64,000 nucleotides of DNA from Erinaceus europaeus (Eukaryota > Chordata > Mammalia > Eulipotyphla > Erinaceidae): the NCBI RefSeq assembly GCF_950295315.1, contig NC_080177.1:81901952-81965951 (forward strand), in the 5' to 3' direction. Numbering within the stretch: position 1 is the stretch's first letter; each line of letters opens with the position of its first letter. Positions 44,236 to 55,165 of the stretch are shown here, in pieces. Under the pieces are notes generated by a model. The model was not told the DNA's origin. It saw nothing but the letters and a program-made list of their open reading frames with translations, and ran no database searches. Both the position numbers and the translations under genes were made by a program.

Positions 44236-44525
44236 CAAGGGAGTAGGCACGTGAATGAAACCAACTTGGTTTTTCACATCCAGTGCTGCAGCTCACTTAG
44301 TGAGGAAACACCTACTGCAGGTGTCCATGTTACACAGAGGAACAATCTTCTCTGCCGGCCCCCTTTTCAAATTCTTTACTCATAAAATTATGAGTTGAGA
44401 AAATAAGATGACACAGAGTGTTAATCGAGCCAAGTTTGTAATCTCTTCTGACCCACTAAGCCCCTTTTTTTAAGGGTGGCTGGACAGTGGGTTTGGGATT
44501 TGGCAATTAGCAGTGTACTTTAAAT
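44236..44525. other. Unique stretch
   Basis: Nothing recognised between LTR1 and the 7SK retrocopy. Confidence 0.45.
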
Positions 44526-44539
44526 AACAAATGGCCTTA

Positions 44540-44924
44540 GGATGTGAGGGCGACGTGGCTGTGACATCTGTCACCCCACTGATCTCCAGGGTGGATTTGG
44601 CTGATCTGGCTGGCTAGGTGGATGTCCCCTTCCTCCCTCACCACTCCATGTGCGTCCCCCCCCAAGCTGCATACTGGGTCGAAGAGGAAGAGGACGGCCT
44701 TTCCCGAATAGAGATGGACCAGTCTTCCATCGAGGGTAAAGAAGCAGCTGTCCTCCCCAGCTAGGACCTCCAGCAAGCTCTCATGGTCCATTTGTAGGAG
44801 AAAGTAGCTTGGTCAAGCTTCCAGGACTCCAGACACATCCAAATGAGGCACCGCCTGTGGCCGTCTGCCTTTCTGAAAAAAAAAAAAAGAAGAAGAAGAA
44901 AATAAAAGAAAAAGAAAAAAGAAA
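44540..44924 (+). pseudogene. RN7SK: 7SK RNA retropseudogene, near full length, with A-tail
   Basis: About 336 bases (44540-44875) match 7SK small nuclear RNA from its first bases ('ggatgtgagggcga', 'gacatctgtcacccca') through 'ggctgatctggctggctagg', 'cctccctcacc' and 'gctccatgtgcgtcccc' to the 3' stem ('agacacatccaaatgaggc', 'gtctgcctttct'). An A-rich tail with GAA units follows at 44876-44924. It is flanked by a perfect 15-bp duplication, 'aacaaatggccttag', at 44526-44540 and 44925-44939, which proves L1-type retroposition. Roughly 10-15% of positions look changed. The upstream DNA is ordinary flank with no visible 7SK-type external promoter, so expression is unlikely. The functional RNA regulates P-TEFb with HEXIM and LARP7; this copy is inferred to be dead. 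Confidence 0.95.
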
Positions 44925-44982
44925 AACAAATGGCCTTAGAGCTCAACCAAATACTTCCATAGAGTGAACTATGTGTCTTTTA

Positions 44983-45147
44983 AAAATATTTTATTTACTT
45001 TTTATTTTTGAGAGAAATGCAGAGAGAAACACCAGAGCACTGCTCAGCTCTGGCTTATGGTGGTGCAGGGGATTGAACCCGCGATTTAGGAGCCTCAGGC
45101 AAGAGAGTCTGTTTGCATAACCATTATGCTGTCTCTCCTGCCCTGAA
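44983..45147 (-). mobile_element. SINE-C, minus strand, well preserved
   Basis: 'ccagagcactgctcagctctgg', 'ggggattgaacccgcgattt' and 'gcataaccattatgctgtctc'. This is the best SINE-C copy in the window. Confidence 0.92.
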
Positions 45148-45267
45148 CTATGTCCCTTTCTAGCATCTTACCTCAGTTTATAGTTAACAATTGTATTTTT
45201 TGAAGATTTAATCCATCACTCTTAAATGATTTCATAAATAATAGTTGAAGCTATTCTTCTTTCTTTT

Positions 45268-45482
45268 CTTTTTTTTTTTTCTTTATCGGGGGGTTTGAAG
45301 TTTTACAGCCAACATTAAATACAGTAGCTTGTACATGCAGAACATTTCCCAGTTTTCCACATAACAGTACAAATGTGCTTTGAATATAACTAACCTGCAT
45401 TCTTCCATCCTTTGACTCTGAACACTTTTTTTACTTCCATAGTGGATTCTCTTGTAAATGGCACTTTTCAAACCACTAGAGA
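45268..45482 (-). mobile_element. L1-type 3' end (U repeat), minus strand
   Basis: T-run (A-tail) at 45269-45280, then 'ctttatcggggggtttgaag', the reverse of the 'ccccaataaag' terminus. 'cagtagcttgtacatgcag' mirrors 22010. The 62-codon frame here is incidental. Confidence 0.7.
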
Positions 45483-45571
45483 CATGAATTTTTTTTTATA
45501 ACTGCTGGATGCAAACTCCCATATCAGAAGGCAAATGTAGAAGTTAAATTTCAATGACAGTAATAACCCAA

Positions 45572-45822
45572 ACTTGCAAGGACCCATGGTCAATCTCCAG
45601 GTTCCCATCTGCAGACAGGACACTTCAGGAGAGATGAAGCATTGGTGCAGGTGTCTCTACTTCTCTCCTACTCTCCATCTCTGCCTTACCTCTCCCTTTT
45701 TTCTCTGTCTCTATAAATAAACAAAAAAACAACAACAAAGGTTTAAAAAGAAATGGCCACTAGGAGTGGAAAATTCATCATGCAAACACCGAGCCCCAGT
45801 GATAATTGGTGGCAACAAAACA
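45572..45822 (+). mobile_element. SINE (A/B type with long-form 3' module), diverged
   Basis: 'gcaaggacccatggtcaatctcc', CT-rich body, CAA linker, then 'ctaggagtggaaaattcatc' and 'ccgagccccagtgataattgg'. Its 3' end runs straight into the ATG array. Confidence 0.78.
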
Positions 45823-45823
45823 T

Positions 45824-45827
45824 ATGG

Positions 45828-45877
<50 letters not shown>

Positions 45878-46388
45878 GGTGATGAAAATGATGATGATGA
45901 TGATGATGAAAATGATGATAATGATTGATGATGATGATAATGATGATGGTGATAATGATGATTGATAATGATGATGATGATTGATGATGATAGTAATGAT
46001 GATGACTGATGATGATGATTGATGATGATTGATGATGATGATGATTGATGATGATGATGATGATTGATGATGATGATTGATGATGATTGATGATGATGAT
46101 GATTGATGATAATGATAATGATGATGGTGTAATGATGACTGATAATGATGATGATGGTTGATGATGATAGTGATGATGACTGATGATGATGATGATAATG
46201 ATTGATGATGATTGATGATGATGATTGATGATGATAATGATGATGATAATGATGGTGATAATGATGATTGATAATGATGATGATGATGATTGATGATGAT
46301 AGTGATTATGATTGATGATGATGATGATAATGATTGATGATGATAATGATGATGATGATGATAATGATGATGATTGATGATGATGGCA
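45824..46388. repeat. (ATG)n / (GAT)n trinucleotide array, about 565 bp
   Basis: Pure ATG at 45824-45876 changes into a higher-order mixture of GAT, AAT, TGAT and GGTGAT units. The period-3 structure keeps two minus-strand frames open (45711-46469 and 45743-46411), encoding His/Ser/Ile runs. It sits exactly at the 3' end of a SINE and is bounded on the right by unique DNA. Confidence 0.97.
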
Positions 46389-46389
46389 T

Positions 46390-46500
46390 ATGCCAAAGTG
46401 AATAGTACCATGTGTATAGTTCACATATGGTTTAAAGAATGAAAGGAGATCTTGGTGTCTATGAGACAAATTACCTCTTATTCCTGCCTATCACAGAACC
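46390..46500. other. Short unique spacer
   Basis: Nothing recognised. Confidence 0.4.
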
Positions 46501-46504
46501 TGAA

Positions 46505-47865
46505 ACAATACTTTACAGAGTTGATCTTTTTTTAAGTCTAGAAGATCATGTCAGCAACAGGTATTTCCAAATAAAATTCTGAAATATATTTTCTGGTGAT
46601 TAACATTTTTTTAGAGTCCTTTGCTTTGGTGCAATATATCCCATTCAAAGTTTCATGTTGTGTTTCTCTTTGTGTCTTTATTTTTGAGTTCCACCTATAA
46701 ATGAAACCATTCAGTAGTTATCTTTTTCTTTTTGGCTTATCTCACTTAACATGATGTCTTCAAGTTCCGTCCAAGATGCACCAAAGAAGATGACTTTATC
46801 ATTTTTAAGAGCTGAGTAGCATTCACTGTGTATATACAACATAATTTCCTTATCGGCTCATTTGTTGTTGAACACTTAGGTTGCTTCCCAGTTATATCTA
46901 TCACAAATTGTGCTACTATGAACATAGTTCTATATAAATTTCTTTGGGTAAGTGTTTTTGTTTATTTTTGGTGAATTCCCAGGAGAGAAAATGCTAGGTT
47001 ATAGGGTAGGCTCATTTCTAGTGTTCTGAGAAATCTCCAGTTTTTAATAATGGTTAGACTGATGTGCATTATGACCAGCGCTATTCAAGTGTCCTATTTT
47101 CTTGTGTCCTCTCCAACATTTGTTGTTTCTATCCTTTCTGATTTATGACATTCTTCTAGGTGAAAAGTGATATTTTATTGTTGTCTTTATTTGCATTTCT
47201 CTGATAATCAGTAACCTTGAGTACTTTCTTTTTAAAATATTTTTAACAGATGATTTTAAAGACTTCTACTGATATTTATTTATTGGATAGAGGAAGACAA
47301 ATCTAGAGGGAACAGAGAGAGAGAGAGAAAGAGAGAGAGAGCTAGCTGCAGTACTACTTAACCACTAGTGAAGCTTTCCCCCATGAAGATGGGGGTGGTG
47401 AGTGGCTTGACCCCAGATCCCTGTGCACGGTCACATATTCATTCAGTCCTGTATGCCACCACCCAGCCCCAACTCTGAGCATTTTCTATTGTGTCTGTTG
47501 GCTCTCTGGATCTCTCCCTCAGTGAAGTTTCTGTCCATGTCCTTTCCCCATTTTCTAGGTTTGTTGTTGCTTAGTTTTGTTTTGTTTTGTTTTTTGCTCA
47601 GTTTACTGACTTACTTGTGTGTTTTGGTTATTAGTCTTTTGTTTGAAGTGTATCATATAAATATCTTCTCCCATTCTTTAGGGTATCTAACTGTTTGGGT
47701 AATGTTAGCCTGTGCTGTGCTGAAGCATTTCAGTTGGATGCAGTTCCATTGGTATGTTTTTGTTTCTGTTTCCCTTGCTGTTGGAATTGAGTCTTTGAAG
47801 GCATTTCTAAAGCATAGGTCCTGACAATGTTCTTTTTCTATGTGAATATATTTTCACCTTTAGTA
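46505..47865 (-). mobile_element. Old L1, minus strand: 3' UTR and ORF2 C-terminal part
   Basis: In window orientation it reads as antisense L1: 'ggcttatctcacttaacatg', 'ttgcttcccagttatatc', 'tgtcctctccaacatttgttg', 'tttgcatttctctgataatcag' and 'tatcttctcccattctttagg'. It is older than the L1 at 1-1335, to which the 47100-47860 part is parallel. A SINE interrupts it. Confidence 0.88.
47235..47470 (-). mobile_element. SINE-B, minus strand, nested in L1
   Basis: 'ttattggatagaggaagacaaatc', a (GA)n body, 'ggtgagtggcttgaccccagatcc' and 'gccaccacccagcccc'. Confidence 0.9.
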
Positions 47866-47867
47866 GG

Positions 47868-48072
47868 AGAAAAAGTTCTCAATTTCTGGGGAAGAAAGGA
47901 ACAGGCAAAAGACACACCCCATTACATTTTGAAAAGAATAACACAAGATGAAAGAGGGACAGAACGGAATAAAAGATCACACGCAGAGATTTTATTTTGA
48001 AAATTAAATGTCGAGTTTGGCTTAGAACTCTTAATGGGACAGTTATGAAAAAAGATACAATTCAGAAAGTTT
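47868..48072. other. Unique stretch
   Basis: Nothing recognised. Confidence 0.4.
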
Positions 48073-48076
48073 CCTT

Positions 48077-48200
48077 TTGGGCTGGGTAGATAGCAGAATG
48101 GTGATGCAAAAAATGTTCCTGAAGCTCCAAGGTCCCAGGTTTAGTCTGCAGCACCACCATAAACTGGAGCTGAGAAGTGCTCTAGAAAAAAAGACTTTCC
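48077..48200 (+). mobile_element. SINE-C, plus strand
   Basis: One of the few sense SINE-C copies: 'gggctgggtagatagcagaatgg', 'ccaaggtcccaggtttagtctgc' and 'gagctgagaagtgctc'. Confidence 0.85.
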
Positions 48201-48227
48201 TTCTCCTGGAACTCAGTACTGTTCTGG

Positions 48228-48428
48228 GGCCAGGTTGTGGTCCACCTGGTTGAGCGCACATGTTACAGTGTGCAAGGACCCGGATTTGAGCCCCTGGTCC
48301 CCACCTGCAGGGGGCAAGCTTTACAACTGGTGAAGCAGCATTGCCGATGTCTCTCTGTCTCTCCCCTTTCTATCACCCCCTTCCCTCTCAATTTCTGGCT
48401 CTCTCTCTCTCTTTTCTTCCCAGTAGTC
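48228..48428 (+). mobile_element. SINE-B, plus strand
   Basis: 'ggggccaggttgtggtccacctgg', 'cccggatttgagcccctgg', body, ending 'ctctctctcttttcttccc'. The tail is replaced by a (CT)n patch. Confidence 0.9.
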
Positions 48429-48436
48429 ATTAGAAG

Positions 48437-48672
48437 TTTTTTTAAATATAATTTTATTAGTGATTTAATATTGATTTACAAAATTACATGTCAACAGGGG
48501 TATAATTCCACACTGTTCCCACTGCCAGAGTTCTGAACCCCCAACCCCCTTACTCTAAGCTACAGCAGCAATCCCAAGGTTGCAGATATGGGTCAATGAC
48601 TATTTCTACAATAGTCCATCCACATTTGCACATAACTATCCTCTCATGGCTATCTCTAGCCAATAAATAAAG
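48437..48672 (-). mobile_element. R-type repeat, older subfamily
   Basis: 'gtataattccacactgttccc', 'ccaaggttgcagatatgggtc' and 'cataactatcctctcatggc' match the left part of the copy at 51690 rather than the younger R copies. Confidence 0.65.
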
Positions 48673-48673
48673 A

Positions 48674-48928
48674 TAATCAAAATGAAAAAAAAAAAGTGCA
48701 AAATCACCAAACAGATGAGTAAGGTGGTCTTTTAGATATGATTAAACAAAATAGTAGTTATTTTTCAGAAAATCCCTTAAAGGAGGAGCCAGACAGTATT
48801 AAAAAATATGAAAAACTAATATCCTTCATCTGAAAATGATACAAGTATACAGAGTAAAATAATTTACCACTTTCCAAAATATACAACAAATTTGAGGTAA
48901 CAGGAACTACATACATTTAGTGAGGACA
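48674..48928. other. AT-rich unique stretch
   Basis: Nothing recognised. Confidence 0.4.
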
Positions 48929-48929
48929 A

Positions 48930-49014
48930 AAAAAGAAGAAGAAGAAGAAGAAGAAGAAGAAGAAGAAGGAGAAGGAGAAGGAGAAGGAGAAGGAGAAGAA
49001 GAAGAAGAAGAAAG
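48930..49014. repeat. (GAA)n(GGAGAA)n microsatellite
   Basis: GAA units, then about five GAAGGA hexamers, then GAA again, lying just upstream of a SINE-B. Confidence 0.97.
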
Positions 49015-49040
49015 CCAAGTTGCTTATAAAATAAATACAA

Positions 49041-49282
49041 GGGGCTGAGTGGTGGCACACCTGGCTGAGTGCACATGTTACAATACACAAGGACCCAGGT
49101 TCAAGCCTCCAGCCCCCACCTGCAGGGGGAAAGCTTTGCAAGTGGTGAAGCAGGGCTGCAGGTGTCTCTCACCCTCTCTGTCTCCTCCTTCCCTCTTGAT
49201 TTCTTGCTGTCTCTAGCCAACAAATAAAAAGATTTTAAAAATAAAACAAATGTTTAAAATAAATAAAATAAAATAAAATACA
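49041..49282 (+). mobile_element. SINE-B, plus strand
   Basis: 'ggggctgagtggtggcacacctgg', 'ggttcaagcctccagccccc', body, then an (AAATA)n tail. Confidence 0.92.
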
Positions 49283-49283
49283 A

Positions 49284-50055
49284 AGCAGGACAAACACTCC
49301 CATTCTTCTGCCTCAGAAAATGTTTGGAATTAAAGCAACAGAAAATGTAAACATTGGGGGGGGGGGGGGAATACGGTCTCCTAAAATGGTCTTACTCACT
49401 CAAATTATGTTCTAGTATGAAACTACACGTCACCTTCAAATTAGGCAATGCCTGCTCTGGACATTCTGCTCCACAAGGAACGTCAGCTTGCCCTAGTCAA
49501 GTGAATCTATTTGACAACTTCATCAGAATAGAAGGAAATCATCAACTTGCATCCATTCCAGAAATTTCAAAACCTGCGAGAAAGATTATATATTATGGAG
49601 AACTTTCTGTAGATTGCACTGCCATCCAATTTTACAGCCAGACATTTCTCAAATTGTGTTCATGGGAACATAAGTATTCTCAGTGTTATTAGTACAGCAA
49701 CACAAAGAAAAAGTTCTGTGGTGAAATATGTCAGGAACATGCTGAGCTAAACTAAGATGAGCAGCATGTTGGCCTAGAGTGCTCCTCAGAGACTGGGAGA
49801 AAATCATCTGCTCTGTGAATCTTCAAGAGTAGCATAAGGTATGCAGGATTCAGATACACTCATTCTGACTGCATCAGCCAAACACAGGAATCACTTGTCA
49901 TTGTTACACACAATTCAGTGCTCTGTGGACTACCTTAGGAAATGTCACGAGATACATTTTTTTTTATTATCTCTGCAAACTTGAACAGCATGCATGGGGG
50001 CATGCTATCAGAGACTTGTTTACCTGTGGAATTTTTCATCATTTCAGCTACATTG
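49284..50055. other. Unique stretch with a G-run
   Basis: A run of 13 G at 49357-49369. The 112-codon frame at 49354-49692 has no recognised domain and starts in the G-run; I do not call it coding. Confidence 0.5.
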
Positions 50056-50559
50056 CACTGAAGTGTCTTTTTTAAAAAAAAATAACATTGGTTTACAAAT
50101 AGATGTTTATATATATGTGTCAGGTATATAGACAGTCCTATATTGCCATCTGTATAAAGTATTCTATAGGCAATTCACTAATATTCTTAACTCTATTGAA
50201 CATCCTTCAATTGACTGTTCTAACCAATCATATTCTACGCCCCTCTCCCTTTCCCTTTTTGTCTAGAAGCTGCTAGCTTGTTCTTAGAGTTTAAGAATTT
50301 CTTAAGTTTTGTCCATTCATTTGTTTTGTTTATTCACCACATATGGGTAGTCATAATGTGCTGTATTTATCTATCTGACTCATTTTGCTAGGTGTAATAC
50401 CGTGTAGGGTCATTCATGTGGTGGCCAAGTTCAGGTTTTCATCATTTTATTTTATTTTTTTCACTGAATAGCATTCCATTGTGAATATAATGCTGGGCTT
50501 CTTCACTGATTCATTCCTCATTAGATTTCTGCTAGTTATTGGCTATTATAGACGCTCCC

Positions 50560-50772
50560 AGAAGGGAGGCGGTGGCACACCTGGTTAAGTGCACACATTA
50601 CAATGCCCACAACCCAGGTTCAAGCCCCTGGTCCCCATCTGCAGGGGGAAAGCTTCATGAGTGATGAAGCAGGGCTACAGGTGTCTCTGTCTCTCTCCCT
50701 CTCTATTTCCCTCTCCCCTCTCAATTTCTTTCTGTCTCTAATAAATAAACAAATAAATAAGTAAAAAAAAAT
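50560..50772 (+). mobile_element. SINE-B, plus strand, nested in L1
   Basis: 'agggaggcggtggcacacctgg', 'aacccaggttcaagcccctgg', body, (AATA)n tail. Confidence 0.93.
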
Positions 50773-51057
50773 TTAAATGAATGCTACCCAAGTATTGGAG
50801 GGTGTATCATGTTGGATCCATGTGTTTGATCTCTTCAGATAAATATTTAAATATTCAACCATGTGATAGTTGCATCATATGACATATTGACCATTAATAC
50901 TTTGAGAAGTATCTGTAATAGTTTCTATATTGCATTCCCATCAACAGACTAAGAAAATTTCCTTTTCTTTCATGCTTTGTCAACACTTGATATTTGTGTT
51001 TGTGCTTGGGATGATAGCCATTCTTAGTAGGTTTGAGGAGTTATCCACTATTATTTC

Positions 51058-51058
51058 C

Positions 51059-51092
<34 letters not shown>

Positions 51093-51110
51093 CATATATA
51101 TATATATAAC
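51058..51110. repeat. (AT)n microsatellite
   Basis: Three AT blocks separated by GTA/CAT, a self-complementary tract within L1. Confidence 0.95.
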
Positions 51111-51691
51111 AATAATCAGTATTGAACCTTTTTAGAAGCATCTATTCAGAGATTGTACCCATATTTTGTTTTATGAGTTGTTTATACAATTTTGGATATC
51201 CATCTCTTATTTGATTCATTAGTCAATGTCATTTCCATTGCTGTCATTTCATTTTAATCACTGCATCTTTCACTATAAAGAGGCTTTTTAATTTGAGGTA
51301 GTCTTACTTGTCTATGTTGCTTATGCTTCCACTGAGTATGGAAGCAATGGAGATCTATCCACAATAGTGACGTGACTGAGGCTGATGCTGAGGAAGTTGT
51401 CAGCTATGCTTTCTTCTATGCGATATGATTTCACACCTGATATTGAAGTCTTTGGTCTGTTTCAGTTCATTTTTGTCTATGATATTAAATAGCAGCCTGA
51501 CTTCACTCTTTTTCATGTGTTTTTTCCCAACACTGTTTCCTGAGAAGGCTTTCCCTATTTTATATATTGCACCTAGTTTCTTTGTTGTTATCTAGTGATT
51601 TTCTATAAATTTGTGGGTTATTTCTGGAATTTTAATTCTGTTCCAATGATCTTCCTATCTGCTTTTATTCCTACGCTATTCAATTTTAATA

Positions 51692-52795
51692 AGTGATTTA
51701 TAAAACCACAAAATAAATTCAGAATTCTATGTCCCCATCCCCTCCACTGGAAACTGCAGTGGTTCTCCCAAGGTCACAGATATGGGTTCACTATTATTTA
51801 TCATAACCATCTCTATCTCTCTATCTATCTATCACCTCTCTAATTTTGTTTTCCATTTTTTTCTATGGTCCTGCCTTCTTTTCCATTTTAACTCACAGCC
51901 ACACCATTTATTATTTTCAAATGTCTTTCCTTTACTCCTCTTCTCTCTGTGTGTCCTGATGGAATTGAGTTTCAGAGCCCTTTAGACATCTTCCCCTAGC
52001 ATTTCTCCCCCTCTGGGAGTATGGACCACATTTCTTTTTGGGGTGCAGAAGGTAGAAGGTCTGGCTTCTGTCATTGTTTCTCCATTGTATATGGGCATTG
52101 GCAGGTCAATCCATACTCCCAGCCTGTTTCTATTCTTCCCTAGTAGGGCAGGACTTTGGAGAGCTGAGGAGGTGAAGTTCCAGGGTACACTTGCGATCTC
52201 ATTCATCCAGGGAGTTCAGGATGGAGTCTACATTGGCATCTACAAATTGGTATCTGAAAGGCAGTAAGTTATGAGGTATGACAAAATGTTTAATAAATAG
52301 GAGCCACAAAGTGGGAATTGAGTAGGTGAGAAGAGAGATTTTTAGGGTAGGAAGAAGCTGCAAAATCTATTTTAGATATGCTTCTTGGGGCCTATGACTT
52401 TAGTGATTTTTTGCCTGAACTTGATAGTTAACATGAAGGTGGGCCAAAAAGATAGTCTGGGAAGATGTAGTCAGAGTTGAGAACAGGACTAGGAAGCTGG
52501 ATTAGGGCAGAGAGTAGCTCCCAAACTTGAAAATATATATATATATAAATACAATTAACTGTGTACTGCATCAATCTGACCCAGGGCCCATGTCTATTTA
52601 TATTCAGCACAGGAAGCTGTATAATCTCTGAGTCCCTGTCAATCTGAAGTCACAGTCTATGGTCACAGATGGGAACATTCTAGGCTGCACTCATTTCAGG
52701 ACCTGTCTTCCTCAAGTGACAGGGTAGGATAGCCCAGCCTCCCTTTGGAGAGTGAGGCTGTCCTGGTTGCTTTAGAATTCCCTTGTTGTCCTCCT
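51692..52795 (-). mobile_element. R repeat, longest copy (about 1.1 kb), minus strand
   Basis: Combines the older left part (as at 48437) with the standard 'cctctgggagtatggacc' section and then continues far upstream: 'ggggcctatgactttag', 'gagagtagctcccaaac', 'cccagggcccatgtctattt', 'gtcacagatgggaacattc' and 'ctttggagagtgaggctg'. It ends near a (CTC)n/(CTT)n run at 52795-52835. No ORF. Confidence 0.8.
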
Positions 52796-52796
52796 C

Positions 52797-52838
52797 TTCC
52801 CCCTCCTCCTCCTCCTCCTTCTTCTCCTTCTTCTTAGT
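52797..52838. repeat. (CTC)n(CTT)n simple repeat
   Basis: A pyrimidine triplet run between an R repeat and L1. Confidence 0.93.
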
Positions 52839-53797
52839 CTTCAAAGTGTGTAGTCAGGCTATTTATTTGAGTTTTTCTCTTGTTTCCTAATGTGTTTTTG
52901 TAGGGATATGAATTTCTCTAGTATTACTGCCTTTGCTGTGTCTCAAATACTTTTAATAGATTGTGTCTTCATTTTCATTTGATCTCGGAACGTTTTAATC
53001 ACTACTTCAATTTCCTCTTTGATCCACTGATTGTCCCATTGTATACTGTTGAGTTTTCACATTTTGGGACTTTTACTAAATTATTGTTTGTTGTCAAATG
53101 TTAATTTAATTTGATTGTGGTCTGAGAAAAAGCTTGGAATGGTTTCAGTGCTCTTGAGTTTGCTGGAATCTTCTTTGTAGCCTAACATACATTTTGTCCT
53201 AGAGAATGTCCCATGTGGACTCTTAACAGAATGTTTACTCCAGTCCCTTGGGAGAAGTACTCTGAAAATGTTGAGTATTTTTTGTCCATCTCTTCATTTT
53301 AATTCCCTTGTTTATTAATTATCTGCTAGGTCATCTGTCAATTTGAAAGAGTGGAGTGTTGAAGCTCCTACTACTACTACTACTTTGTTGTTGTTGATAT
53401 TATAGTTCTTTCAGTATATGTTTGATGCATTTAGATTACTCCCTCATTGGGTGCATAGGTGTTAATAATTGTTAGGTCCTCTTGATTGACTGATACTCTA
53501 AGCATTATATAATTTCCATGCATATATTTTATTAATTTATTTTAAAGTCTCTTTGTTATATATGAGAATAGCTGTTCCTGTCCTATTTTGTAGTTCATAT
53601 ACTTGTATGTAGTTTTTCTGTCCTTTCACTTTGAGTCTGTGTTTGTCCTGTTGAGTTAGGTGGGATATCTCTAGACAATATATCATTGTGTTGTGTTTTC
53701 TGACCCATCTTCCTGTTCTGTGCCTCTTAATAGGTGAGTTCCTGCCATAGAAATCTATTGATGTTATGAATATAAGATGTTTCAGCACCATTTTTCT

Positions 53798-54051
53798 TTT
53801 TTTTTTTTAATTTTTCCTTTTGTTGCCCTTGTTGTTTAACATTGTTGTTGTTGGATAGGACAGAGAGTAGTGGAGAGAGGAGGGGAAGACAGAGAAGGGG
53901 AGAGAAAGACAGACACCTGCAGACCTGCTTCACCGCCTGTGAAGCGACTCCCCTGCAGGTGGGGAGCCAGGGGCTCGAACCGGGATCCTTACACCAGTTC
54001 TTGTGCTTTGCGCCACCTGCGCTTAACCCGCTGTGCTACCGCCTGACTCCC
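53798..54051 (-). mobile_element. SINE-A, minus strand, nested, 16-bp target duplication
   Basis: Bounded by 'tcagcaccatttttct' at 53782-53797 and 54052-54067. Intact from T-rich tail to 'ctaccgcctgactccc'. Confidence 0.97.
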
Positions 54052-54385
54052 TCAGCACCATTTTTCTAAACTTTTTTGAGTCTTCTGATATATGGCCAGT
54101 TTTCGATGATGTTGTAATTGCTTATAGGAGACCTTTTAGAATTTCTTGAAGAGCAGGTTTGGTGACAGCTGATCCCTTCAACTATTGCTTGTTGAGAACG
54201 TTTTCATCTCTCCATCTAGTCTGAATGGCAATCTGGCAGGATACATAGTCTTGGCTGAAAGGCTTTCTCATTGAGCACTTGATATTTACCTTTTTACCTT
54301 GCCACTTTCTTCGGGCTTTTAGAGTTTGCATGGAGAAATCTGCTGATAATCATATTGGTTTCCTTTTGTGATTCTTTGTTTTTCT

Positions 54386-54583
54386 TTTTTAAAACTTTTT
54401 TTTATCATCTTTATTTATTGGAAAGAGACAGCCAGAAATCAAGAGGGCGATAGAGAAGGAGAGAAACAGAAAAACACCTGCAACCCTGCTTCACCACTCA
54501 CAAAGCTTTCTCCCTGCAGGTGGGGACTAGGGGCTCAGACCTGGGTCCTTGAGCATGGTAATGTGTGCCTCTGCCTGGCCCCA
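54386..54583 (-). mobile_element. SINE-B, minus strand, nested, 17-bp target duplication
   Basis: Bounded by 'tgattctttgtttttct' at 54369-54385 and 54584-54600. The head is shortened ('gtgcctctgcctggccc'). Confidence 0.95.
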
Positions 54584-54639
54584 TGATTCTTTGTTTTTCT
54601 CTTTCAGCCTTTAGAATCCTTTCTCTAGACTTCAAAAGT

Positions 54640-54800
54640 GATGACGCAGGTCTTCAGGTGTCTATCTTTCTCTTTCCCTCTCTCCCTCTTGCCCTCTCAA
54701 TTTCTCTCTGTCCTACTGAATAAAATGAAAAAAAAAAAAAAAAGAAAAAAGAAAAAAGCTGCCAGGAGCAGTGGATTTATACATAAAATTGGCAAGGCAT
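54640..54800 (+). mobile_element. SINE-A long form, 5' truncated, plus strand
   Basis: Starts at 'gatgacgcaggtcttcaggtg', with CT-rich body, 'ctctctgtcctactgaataaa', long A-run at 54730-54748, and the 3' module 'gctgccaggagcagtgga'. Confidence 0.83.
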
Positions 54801-54894
54801 GTCCCTGGAGTAGCAGCAGACTCACTTTGCTTTCCCTGGTCAACTATTACCTGAAAACTCAACAAAATATGAACAGGATTTCATTTCTTACTGG

Positions 54895-55165
54895 TGATTT
54901 AATAATCATTAGCAAGATTGTAGGACAAAAGGGTAAAATTCTATATAATTTCCACCACCAGAGTTCAGTATCCCCTCCATTGGAAGCTTCCCTATTCTTT
55001 ATCGTCAGGATCATCATGGGGAGCAGAAGGTGAGAGTTCTGGCTTCTGTAATGCCTTCTCTGCTGGACATGGGTGTGGGCAGGTGGATCCACACCCCCAG
55101 CCTGTTTCTCTTTTTCCCTAGTGGGGCAGGGCTCTGGGGAGGGGAGGTTCCGATGAACAGGATTT
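54895..55165 (-). mobile_element. R repeat copy
   Basis: 'agattgtaggacaaaaggg', 'tttccaccaccagagttc', 'gcttccctattctttatcg' and 'ttccctagtggggcaggg'. It is shorter on its 5' side. Confidence 0.85.

Larger units (their letters stand above)
50060..51690 (-). mobile_element. Old L1, minus strand: 3' UTR into ORF2 C-terminal part
   Basis: 'ttttgtccattcatttgttt', 'atagcattccattgtgaata', 'gcattcccatcaacagactaag' and 'ctctcccttt'-type blocks in antisense L1 order. Interrupted by a SINE at 50565 and an (AT)n tract at 51060. No frame survives. Confidence 0.82.
52858..54640 (-). mobile_element. Old L1, minus strand: 5' half, heavily decayed
   Basis: Antisense reading follows old mammalian L1: 'gtctcaaatacttttaatag', 'tgattgtggtctgagaaaaag', 'cattgggtgcataggtgtt', 'ttcttgaagagcaggtttgg' and 'catggagaaatctgctgataat'. 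Two young SINEs are inserted, each with target duplications that sit in L1 sequence. Confidence 0.85.

Noticed and set aside
45283..45471. Candidate processed pseudogene on the minus strand (T-run followed by a 62-codon frame)
   Set aside because: The terminus and interior match the L1-type 3' end also present at 21855-22075, so it is a LINE 3' end and not an mRNA copy.
45711..46469. 252- and 222-codon minus-strand frames rich in His, Ser and Ile
   Set aside because: Pure consequence of a GAT/ATG trinucleotide array.
49354..49692. 112-codon frame beginning in a G-run
   Set aside because: The start lies in a homopolymer and the rest has no family resemblance.
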